This document shows positions 1 through 5,599 of a stretch of DNA of 7,362 bases, one piece after another. Numbering within the stretch: position 1 is the first letter of the stretch; each line of letters opens with the position of its first letter. Below the pieces are notes generated by a model. That model ran no database searches and was not told where the DNA came from. It worked only from the letters and a program-made list of their open reading frames with translations. The stretch lies in the NCBI GenBank assembly GCA_030591305.1, contig JAUVBI010000159.1, positions 1-7,362 of the forward strand. Reading direction: 5' to 3'. Position numbers and translations under genes: made by a program. This stretch comes from Pseudomonadota bacterium. GTDB taxonomy: Bacteria; Pseudomonadota; Gammaproteobacteria; Pseudomonadales; Halieaceae.

Positions 1-1
1 A

Positions 2-166
2 CGGCTCGGGCTCAGTCTTGATGAGGGCAAAAACAGTGTCCGGCAAAAAGAAATCCTGGAGATCCAGGCAACTGACAGCCGGGTCAGCCTGCTGGTCATA
101 CCCACTGATGAGGAACATGAGATCGCCAGCCAGACCCTGCGGGTGATCAGTCAAGCGTCATCATAA
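2..166 (+). CDS. 3' end of an unidentified gene (partial, truncated by window edge)
   Basis: Frame 2 is open from the left edge to a TAA at 164-166, giving 54 residues with no in-frame ATG near the edge that would make a convincing start. It reads like coding sequence: charged, helix-forming residues (GKNSVRQKEILEIQ), then a hydrophobic strand (VSLLVIP), an acidic turn (TDEEHE) and a C-terminal amphipathic helix (IASQTLRVISQ). A strand followed by a final helix is what small alpha/beta regulatory domains often end with, but I recognise no family and assign no function. It converges on the BASS transporter gene, 83 bp away. It is therefore not part of the minus-strand operon. Confidence 0.6.
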   Translation, partial: RLGLSLDEGKNSVRQKEILEIQATDSRVSLLVIPTDEEHEIASQTLRVISQASS

Positions 167-195
167 TATGAAACCATATTCAGTCACTATTGGAC

Positions 196-237
196 ATCGT
201 TACCCTGCAGGCGACAACGGAGCAAACTGGCAACGAT
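196..237 (-). repeat. Imperfect inverted repeat between convergent genes, possible terminator stem
   Basis: Arms at 196-204 and 229-237 can pair in minus-strand RNA as a 9-bp stem (ATCGTTGCC with GGTAACGAT, one G-U wobble) around a loop of about 24 nt. In plus-strand RNA the wobble becomes an A/C mismatch, so the structure fits the 3' end of the minus-strand operon better. It lies just past the stop of the BASS gene. There is no T-tract after the stem, so an intrinsic terminator is not established. The rest of the 167-249 gap shows nothing else I can name. Confidence 0.3.
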
Positions 238-249
238 AACTGGAGTTGA

Positions 250-1089
250 TTATGCGGAAACGTTCTTTCCAATTTTTTTTGCCCACGGAAACAATATCGC
301 CGCGCCTATTATCATAACGAATAACGGGACAGTTGCCGCTACCGGCTCATTGGGAAAAATGTGACTTGCCACCAATATAGCGACCGGCGGATTGCGCAGC
401 CCGGTACCTACCGCCAGCACGAAACGCGCGTTGTTGTTTTTTCCACCGGTGACATATCCAATAGCCGCCGCGCCCAGGAAAAATACAATAACTATGGGTA
501 GTATACTGATGCTTGCAATGATTATTTTTGTATAAAGAAACAACATGGCAATTATCAATACCAATACAGCTATATTGGTAAATTTTGTTGCAAGAGGCTG
601 GATACGTGCTGCTACATTGGGAAAACGCGCATTAATAAGAAGCGCGAAGACTAAAGGAATTAGCATTACAAAAATTAGTGATTTGGCAATTTGCCATGAA
701 CTTACCGACTCGCCAGGAAATATTATCGGTATCGCTACAGGCATGAATAAAATCGTCACCCCTATAAGTAGCAGCATCAGCGCTCCCCCACGGGCCACCT
801 TGCCTTTTGCGGATTCCACGATCTTGGGAATAAAGGGCGCTCCTCCTCCCAGAGACAGCAGTATTATTCCTATTCGCACCCCGTCAGAAACAGGAAACAA
901 CCACACCAGGGCAAAGGCAAAAAGGGGCACTACCACAAAATTGGAAAATAGCGCCAGAAGTAATATTCTTGTGTCTTTAAATGGGGCAGTGGTCTCCGAG
1001 ATTGTTAAGCCCAGCCCAAGTGCGACCATGCTCCCCGCCACAAAGGCGAGCATGGATACATCAAACATTATTTCAAATATTTCTTTCAT
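250..1089 (-). CDS. Divergent BASS-family (bile acid:sodium symporter-like) membrane transporter
   Basis: The 279-residue protein is almost entirely hydrophobic, with about nine or ten membrane segments and short polar loops. Two landmarks place it in the BASS superfamily: a glycine-rich crossover motif at residues 81-90 (GGGAPFIPKI) and a second at 228-242 (GTGLRNPPVAILVAS), the two unwound-helix regions of the family. It would act as a secondary transporter for an organic anion or similar solute in the inner membrane; the substrate cannot be read from sequence. It is slightly shorter than typical members (about 300-330 aa). Residues that bind Na+ in characterised relatives appear replaced (see findings), so Na+ coupling is doubtful. 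The ATG at 1089 is 35 nt past the reductase stop and has no good Shine-Dalgarno sequence; translational coupling or a start at Met8 is possible. It is the last gene of the operon and is AT-rich like the reductase. Confidence 0.8.
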   Translation of the reverse strand: MKEIFEIMFDVSMLAFVAGSMVALGLGLTISETTAPFKDTRILLLALFSNFVVVPLFAFALVWLFPVSDGVRIGIILLSLGGGAPFIPKIVESAKGKVARGGALMLLLIGVTILFMPVAIPIIFPGESVSSWQIAKSLIFVMLIPLVFALLINARFPNVAARIQPLATKFTNIAVLVLIIAMLFLYTKIIIASISILPIVIVFFLGAAAIGYVTGGKNNNARFVLAVGTGLRNPPVAILVASHIFPNEPVAATVPLFVMIIGAAILFPWAKKIGKNVSA

Positions 1090-1124
1090 CAGTTATTTAC
1101 GAAAAAATCGATTGTTCTCCACAA

Positions 1125-2819
1125 TCACTTCAGGTCGTACACTGTAACAATTGGCTGTCTGCCCTTTGTTTTGTCATTGAAGTATTCATAACAGCAGACA
1201 CCTTTAAACCCACCGGAAACATTAAATACCTGGGTGTAGCCTTTCGCTTGCAGTGTCAATACAGCATTGTATGATCGTTGACCTGAACGACAATGGATAT
1301 AAACCGGGATGTCTCGAGGAATTTCGTCATATCTATCGCGCAATTGTGACAAGGGAATAATTTTCGCGTTAGTGATATGACCCGCTTCATATTCATCCAT
1401 TTCACGAACATCGAGGATGTAAGCGTTCTTCTCAACCAGTTCACGTACTTCACTCATTGAAACCTGCTTGAATGAGCCGTGTAAAAGATTGGATGCGACA
1501 TAGCCGGAAAAGTTTATGGCATCCTTACCGGTGCCAAACGGCGGCGCATAACATAATTCAAGATCGCGCAGGTTTTCTACAGTTGCGCCAAACTTGATTG
1601 CTGTCGCTATTACGTCGACACGTTTATCCACATTGCCACGGCCGATGGCCTGAGCACCGAGCACCCTGCCCGTCGGCTTTTCAAAAATTAGTTTAAAGCC
1701 CAGCTCTTCCGCATCTGGCATAATCCCGACTTTATCTTTCGGTATAATCTCTACCCAGTCATACTCAATATTAAGATTGGCCAACGTCTTTTCATTCAGC
1801 CCTGTAGCCGCCGCATTAAAATCAAAAACCTTTACTACCGAAGACCCGATATAGCCTGTGTTGTGGACTGCCTTGCCATGTATATGATCGGCAACCGAGC
1901 GAGCCTGTTTCAGGGCCGGGCCGGCAAGTGCCAGCTTAAAGTTATCCTGTGTCAGGATATTGTAAACTTCAATCGCATCACCTACCGCGTAAATATCAGG
2001 GTCGTTGGTCAGGAAATTAGAGTCTACTTTTATGGCGCCGGTTTTGCCAAGTTCAAGACCCGATTGTTCGGCCAAAGTCGTTTCTGGCCTGATGCCTATC
2101 GACATGACAATAACTTCTGATGTGATTTCCTTGCCTGATTCCAGTACTACCTTATCTGTATCAAATGCGGTTACTTTATCTCCTACAACCAGTTCAACGC
2201 CATTATCCATGATTTCCTTATGAAGAATCTGCACCATGTCATCGTCGAACTGATTAAGCACTTGTGGCAGCGCTTCGACCAAAGACACGTTATGACCGGC
2301 TTCAATAAGATTTTCCATAACTTCGATGCCAATAAAGCCACCGCCGATAACAGTTATCCTTGTTGGGTTTTCTTTTTTGATAAAGGTATTTAATTTATCA
2401 ATATCCACCACATTTTTAACAATAAAAATATTGGCTTTTTCGATGCCGGGAATGGGTGGCACGATAGCATTGGCACCTGGCGAAAGAATAAGCTTATCGT
2501 AGGACTCCTTGTAAGTTTCACCACTGACAAGGTTTTTCACCTCAAGCTCTTTGCTTGCCCTGTCAATTGATAGTACTTCGCTGTTGACCCTGGCATCAAT
2601 ATTGTATTGCCCCCTGAACTTCTCAGGGTCCATCAATACAAGATCTTGCGCGTGTTTGATCTGGCCGCTCAGATGATAGGGCAGGCAACAGTTTGAGAAA
2701 GATACATTCGGACCTCTCTCAAACATGACTATCTCATCTTCTTCACCTAATCTTCTTAATCTGGCTGCAGCTGATGCACCCCCGGCTACACCACCGACTA
2801 TTAAATATTTTTTACTCAT
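1125..2819 (-). CDS. CoA-disulfide reductase-like FAD/NAD(P)H oxidoreductase with C-terminal rhodanese domain (CoADR-Rhd / persulfide reductase type)
   Basis: This 564-residue cytoplasmic flavoprotein should reduce CoA disulfide, CoA persulfide or related sulfane sulfur with NAD(P)H. The FAD-binding motif is at residues 6-16 (LIVGGVAGGAS) and the redox-Cys motif at 41-48 (FSNCCLPY; Cys44 aligns with the single catalytic Cys). The NAD(P)-binding GGGFIG is at 159-164, the second FAD motif at 277-283 (YAVGDAI), and the family dimer-domain motif around 424-438 (YAPPFGTGKDAINFS). A rhodanese domain occupies about 453-545, with DVRE at 470-473 and active-site loop HCRSGQRS at 509-516 (Cys510). Length and order match the CoADR-Rhd/Npsr family. 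A clear Shine-Dalgarno AAGGAG (2826-2831) lies 6 nt before the ATG. It sits 24 nt after the antiporter gene and 35 nt before the BASS gene. Oddities are Cys45 where relatives have Gly, a second Cys pair at 542-543, and lower GC than the upstream genes. CoA versus persulfide or polysulfide preference cannot be decided here. Confidence 0.92.
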   Translation of the reverse strand: MSKKYLIVGGVAGGASAAARLRRLGEEDEIVMFERGPNVSFSNCCLPYHLSGQIKHAQDLVLMDPEKFRGQYNIDARVNSEVLSIDRASKELEVKNLVSGETYKESYDKLILSPGANAIVPPIPGIEKANIFIVKNVVDIDKLNTFIKKENPTRITVIGGGFIGIEVMENLIEAGHNVSLVEALPQVLNQFDDDMVQILHKEIMDNGVELVVGDKVTAFDTDKVVLESGKEITSEVIVMSIGIRPETTLAEQSGLELGKTGAIKVDSNFLTNDPDIYAVGDAIEVYNILTQDNFKLALAGPALKQARSVADHIHGKAVHNTGYIGSSVVKVFDFNAAATGLNEKTLANLNIEYDWVEIIPKDKVGIMPDAEELGFKLIFEKPTGRVLGAQAIGRGNVDKRVDVIATAIKFGATVENLRDLELCYAPPFGTGKDAINFSGYVASNLLHGSFKQVSMSEVRELVEKNAYILDVREMDEYEAGHITNAKIIPLSQLRDRYDEIPRDIPVYIHCRSGQRSYNAVLTLQAKGYTQVFNVSGGFKGVCCYEYFNDKTKGRQPIVTVYDLK

Positions 2820-2843
2820 AAAGCTCTCCTTGCTTGTTAATTA

Positions 2844-4040
2844 CTAAATGCCATTTTCTTTACGCCCAATCCATTTCGCCAGCGGATGGGCGGAGATGCC
2901 ATGGGCAACCAGGCTCAAAAACACCGTACAAATAACTACCAATGCCAGGAATCTACCCTCGGGTACACCTGCATTGATGACGATAATCGCAAAAACAATA
3001 CTGGCCAGGCCGCGCGGCCCGAACCAGCCCAGAAACAACCGGTTGGAGACACTCTCCCCGGTCCCGACCAGAGAAAGGAAGATAGGTACCACACGTATTA
3101 CGGTGAGGCTTAACAGTGCGTAGACCACGACTTCCCAGCTGAGTAATGGTAGTGCCGGGCCAATAACCATCGCCCCAAACATCATCCAGGTCGCCAGCGC
3201 CAACGTCTCACCAGTGCCTTCACCGGCCAGTACCAGCCTGTGAGTGGCGTCTTTGGCCAGAAAACCGAACAGCATGCCACCGGTAAATGCGGCGATATAA
3301 CCGCTGCCATGCAGGCTTTGCGCGATTGCAAAACAGGCGATGGCCAGCCCAATCACGGTGACCTGCTTCCATATCTCACTCACCCAGCCCTGCTTCCAGC
3401 ACCAGCGCAACGCAGATGTGCCGACCAGGGCCAGGCTCATGCCAACGGCCATGCCAATTCCAAGTTCCTGTGCGACCAGAAGTAAAGCAGATTCTGAACT
3501 TCCGCCCTCATTTCCACTAACAGCCAGGGCGATGAAAAAAAGCAGAATGGGGACACAAATGCCATCATTCAGCCCGCTTTCCACATTCAGGCCCTCACGT
3601 ATCCTCGCCGGTACGGTTTTATTGGTGATCACGGCTTTACCCAGTGCCGCATCCGTAGCAGCGAGCATGGTTCCCAGAATGGCGGCCTCAAAAAGTGACA
3701 AGCGGTCGAATATCAGTGCGGCACAACCGAATCCCAGCGCAATAGCCCCGGGCAGACCCAGCAGCAACATGCGTGAAGGAATCCGGAATTGTCGTTTCAG
3801 GATAGACATATCCGCATTCGCCGCATCAATGAACAGGATTAACGCCAGGGTCAGATCCGCAAGTGTCCGTAAATCCTCGCTAGTTGCGTCACCATCGAAC
3901 CAGCCGAAACCAAAAGGTCCCATCAGGAATCCCGCAGTGACAAATACCATGGGGCCTGAAATAGGCGACCGCTCGACGCGGCCGGCAACCATGCTGTAAA
4001 TGAAGACGAACAGGGCGAGAATGGCCAGTTCTACATACAT
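2844..4040 (-). CDS. CPA1/NhaP-type cation:proton antiporter
   Basis: This 398-residue inner-membrane protein has about 12-13 hydrophobic segments and should exchange Na+ (or K+) for H+. Diagnostic CPA1 residues are present: Thr129-Asp130 in the ATDAALG segment, and Glu154-Ser155 with Asn158-Asp159 in ESGLNDG. The last two are the ND motif of electroneutral NhaP-like exchangers. Arg343 lies in GWFGPRGLAS, the segment carrying the conserved Arg of a late helix. Asp72 in LFIDAA is a further acidic residue in the core. There is no long C-terminal cytoplasmic domain (no TrkA-N or CNB domain), so it is a minimal exchanger. The ATG at 4040 is the only reasonable start, because an in-frame stop lies at 4050-4052. 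A GAGG (4053-4056) lies 12 nt upstream, rather far, and nearer to a three-codon ATG-CAC-TGA. The gene begins 14 nt after the fusion-protein stop, suggesting coupled translation. Ion specificity is not visible. Confidence 0.9.
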   Translation of the reverse strand: MYVELAILALFVFIYSMVAGRVERSPISGPMVFVTAGFLMGPFGFGWFDGDATSEDLRTLADLTLALILFIDAANADMSILKRQFRIPSRMLLLGLPGAIALGFGCAALIFDRLSLFEAAILGTMLAATDAALGKAVITNKTVPARIREGLNVESGLNDGICVPILLFFIALAVSGNEGGSSESALLLVAQELGIGMAVGMSLALVGTSALRWCWKQGWVSEIWKQVTVIGLAIACFAIAQSLHGSGYIAAFTGGMLFGFLAKDATHRLVLAGEGTGETLALATWMMFGAMVIGPALPLLSWEVVVYALLSLTVIRVVPIFLSLVGTGESVSNRLFLGWFGPRGLASIVFAIIVINAGVPEGRFLALVVICTVFLSLVAHGISAHPLAKWIGRKENGI

Positions 4041-4054
4041 ATCAGTGCATTACC

Positions 4055-5014
4055 TCAATGGAACGGGAACAGGTAGTTCAGCCAGGCAGACATACGCAGC
4101 AGTATTTTCCTCAAAACAGCCACATGGTGAAAATGCTCAGAATAAATTGCCGCCTGTGCATAAGCACCACCCGGCACTATACCTTCAAGGGCTTTGTATT
4201 CAGGGTCGGTAATATCAATCAATACCGCAACACGCCCCGGAAATGGCGCTGCGAAAGGGCTGATCAAAGCACCACTGGGCTGCACCTGGCCTTCCGCAAG
4301 GGCTGGTATCACCGCTTTCACTTTTCCGGAAAATACTTTACCCGGGATGCCATCAAAGGCCACTTCGGCCTCCGCGCCCGCCGTTAAGCGAAGCAGGCTG
4401 TTTTGACGGAACCAGCCAATAAAATAGTTGCTCTCTTTGTGCACAAAGATCAAGAGCGGACGCAATGGCGCTTTCGTCGCCCGCATACCGGGTCGCAATG
4501 TCATTTGTGCCACATAGCCATCGGTAGGCGCCCGAACGACAGTTTCGTCAAGTTCGTATTGAGCTGTTGCCAAATCGCCGCTCAGATTTTCCAAACGGGT
4601 AAACGTTGCATCTGCATCCCGCTGACTGATATTCCTGCTCTTTAATAGCTCTGTTGCCCGCTCCGCATCATCCTTGGCCAGGACAATCTGCGCCGTCAAA
4701 GAGAAAACCTCATTCTCAAAGGGCTCCGGGTCGATCTTGAACAAAATATCGCCCTCGTTCAATTTGGTCATCGAGGCAACGGGAACCTCAAGGACCATAC
4801 CTGAGACATTTGGGACAATGGGCGTGGTGACAAAATACTCCCGGCTGATTTCAGAATAAGGATGGTTGTAATTCATCAGGATAAACAACGAACTGAGCAG
4901 AGCCACCCCCCCCAAAGCTGCCGTTGGAACTGTCCACTTGGTCAGCGGAATTTTAAATATCTTGAAAATGGCGACGCATATTGCCGTATAGGTGAGTATG
5001 AGTAATATCTCCAT
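4055..5014 (-). CDS. HlyD-family membrane fusion protein, YiaV/YibH-like, short hairpin
   Basis: The 319-residue protein resembles E. coli YiaV/YibH. Two N-terminal membrane helices (about 3-20 and 29-48) are followed by the conserved MNYNHPY (47-53). The first half of the biotinyl-lipoyl domain spans about 64-95 (PIVPNVSGMVLEV, GDILFKIDP), a helical hairpin about 97-158, and the second lipoyl half about 159-190 (VVRAPTDGYV, RPG). A beta-barrel region follows (WFRQNSLLRL), and the conserved C-terminus has YSEHFHHVAVLRKILLRM. Such proteins are periplasmic adaptors anchored in the inner membrane; YiaV's partner and substrate are not established. No ABC, MFS or outer-membrane channel gene lies nearby. 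The hairpin is roughly 60 residues shorter than I recall for YiaV (378 aa). The ATG overlaps the DUF3302 stop by one base, with Shine-Dalgarno GGGGGAG at 5022-5028, 7 nt upstream. A two-gene unit with DUF3302 matches the enteric arrangement. Confidence 0.9.
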   Translation of the reverse strand: MEILLILTYTAICVAIFKIFKIPLTKWTVPTAALGGVALLSSLFILMNYNHPYSEISREYFVTTPIVPNVSGMVLEVPVASMTKLNEGDILFKIDPEPFENEVFSLTAQIVLAKDDAERATELLKSRNISQRDADATFTRLENLSGDLATAQYELDETVVRAPTDGYVAQMTLRPGMRATKAPLRPLLIFVHKESNYFIGWFRQNSLLRLTAGAEAEVAFDGIPGKVFSGKVKAVIPALAEGQVQPSGALISPFAAPFPGRVAVLIDITDPEYKALEGIVPGGAYAQAAIYSEHFHHVAVLRKILLRMSAWLNYLFPFH

Positions 5015-5028
5015 TATGCGTCTCCCCC
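5012..5028 (-). promoter_or_regulatory. Overlapping stop/start (TAATG) with internal Shine-Dalgarno
   Basis: The DUF3302 stop TAA (5016-5014) and the fusion-protein ATG (5014-5012) share one base. GGGGGAG (5028-5022) is embedded in the last codons of DUF3302, 7 nt before the ATG. This fixes the fusion-protein start and suggests termination-reinitiation coupling, keeping the two membrane proteins in proportion. Confidence 0.8.
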
Positions 5029-5343
5029 TTTTTCCAACACCGACAGCCTGGCCACCAGATCATCGACCTGCTTTTCCAGTTTCAGAATATACTCTTTTGG
5101 GGGTTCTCCATCGCTGAAACCCCAGCCGCGGTCCTCCCGGTACAAAGTGGCCCATATCCACAAAAAGGGCCAGAGCACATGCAGTGTAAACAGGCTGATC
5201 CAGCCGGCCACATGGATGGAATCCTGGTGCGGATGGTTGCGGTGCCTGGCTATTTCATAGGGGATATCGTGGATCGCGATAATTCCGTAAAACAGGGTAA
5301 TCACGACGAAAATCAGCAGGCCCAGGGCGACATAATCCAACAT
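5014..5343 (-). CDS. yiaW: DUF3302 small inner-membrane protein (YiaW/YibI-like)
   Basis: The 109-residue protein closely resembles E. coli YiaW. There is an N-terminal membrane helix (about 4-24), then HDIPYEIARHRNHPH (25-39), DSIHVAGWISLFTLH (41-55) leading into a second membrane helix, and LWPFLWIWATLYR (57-69) with RGWG (72-75). The C-terminal 84-104 has a heptad-like pattern (LEKQVDDLVARLSVLEK) and may form a short coiled coil. The biochemical role is unknown; the family is consistently the small partner of a YiaV/YibH-type HlyD protein, as here. The start is supported by AAGAGG at 5349-5354, 5 nt before the ATG. It is the first gene of the minus-strand run and faces the AraC-type regulator across 256 bp. 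The gene symbol is by resemblance, not proven orthology (YibI is the paralogue). Confidence 0.9.
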   Translation of the reverse strand: MLDYVALGLLIFVVITLFYGIIAIHDIPYEIARHRNHPHQDSIHVAGWISLFTLHVLWPFLWIWATLYREDRGWGFSDGEPPKEYILKLEKQVDDLVARLSVLEKGGDA

Positions 5344-5392
5344 AAAAACCTCTTAGGTGCAGTTGTTCACGAGAATTTGATTCAGAGTCCCA

Positions 5393-5407
5393 CCCTGAGC
5401 TACAGGG
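5393..5407 (-). repeat. Small hairpin in the presumed leader of the operon
   Basis: CCCTG (5393-5397) and CAGGG (5403-5407) form a perfect 5-bp stem with a 5-nt loop, about 50 nt upstream of the DUF3302 start codon. In minus-strand RNA it would sit in the 5' leader. No T-tract follows, so it is not an obvious attenuator. It may affect leader stability or be chance. Confidence 0.3.
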
Positions 5408-5466
5408 GCAGACGTCGTTATGTTGCAGCAGTGCAGGAAAATAAAAAGCACCCTCAGATTCCATTT

Positions 5467-5475
5467 TGATACAAT
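5467..5475 (+). promoter_or_regulatory. Candidate extended -10 promoter for the AraC-type gene
   Basis: TGATACAAT fits the extended -10 pattern TGnTATAAT with one mismatch. There is no recognisable -35 box 17 nt upstream, which extended -10 promoters tolerate. Transcription would start near 5482 and give a leader of about 118 nt before the ATG at 5600. A second -10-like TAGAAT at 5569-5574 is an alternative with a short leader, but it also lacks a -35. Confidence 0.35.
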
Positions 5476-5479
5476 CATA
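5474..5479 (-). promoter_or_regulatory. Candidate -10 element for the five-gene operon
   Basis: On the minus strand these bases read TATGAT, one mismatch from TATAAT, and no good -35 box lies at normal spacing. A weak -35 would fit a promoter needing an activator such as the divergent AraC-type protein. The implied start near 5467 leaves a leader of roughly 124 nt. It overlaps the candidate plus-strand promoter, so the two units could compete. Confidence 0.25.
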
Positions 5480-5488
5480 ACGATACGA

Positions 5489-5509
5489 CGAGCTATGGGG
5501 TTCAGCTCG
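5489..5509. promoter_or_regulatory. 6-bp inverted repeat, possible operator
   Basis: CGAGCT (5489-5494) and AGCTCG (5504-5509) are perfect inverted arms with a 9-bp spacer. The centre (about 5499) lies in the -35 region of the candidate minus-strand promoter and just downstream of the candidate plus-strand start. Occupancy could therefore activate the operon and repress the regulator gene. AraC-family sites are more often direct repeats, so another factor or an RNA hairpin is equally possible. Confidence 0.3.
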
Positions 5510-5599
5510 CAGACACCAGTTTCCTATTTTACCCGGCACATGGATATGGTTGTACGCGACAAGCCAGTTAGAATTCGGGACATTCACCACTGAGGAAGT

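Larger units (their letters stand above)
5344..5599. promoter_or_regulatory. Divergent intergenic regulatory region between the operon and the AraC-type gene
   Basis: No credible gene lies in these 256 bp. The region must hold the promoters of both divergent units. It contains candidate overlapping -10 elements near 5467-5479, a 6-bp inverted repeat at 5489-5509, a shared 8-mer in opposite orientation (TCGTTATG at 5415-5422, CATAACGA at 5476-5483), and a small hairpin at 5393-5407. Each of these is short enough to occur by chance, so only the general regulatory role is well supported. The divergent arrangement suggests the AraC-type protein binds here. Confidence 0.6.

Noticed and set aside
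545..1147. 200-codon plus-strand open frame opposite the BASS gene
   Set aside because: It is antisense to a gene with clear family motifs, its product has no recognisable domain, and it has no ribosome binding site; it is a shadow frame.
3340..3999. 219-codon plus-strand open frame opposite the antiporter gene
   Set aside because: The translation is low-complexity Ser/Pro/Arg-rich with no domain, as expected from the complement of a membrane-protein gene.
4042..4050. Three-codon ATG-CAC-TGA open frame just upstream of the antiporter start
   Set aside because: It is probably chance in a 14-nt gap, although the nearby GAGG makes a minor coupling role conceivable.
5255..5590. 111-codon minus-strand open frame across the divergent intergenic region
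   Set aside because: It overlaps the start of the well-supported DUF3302 gene in another frame, has no family resemblance, and would fill the only place for the promoters.
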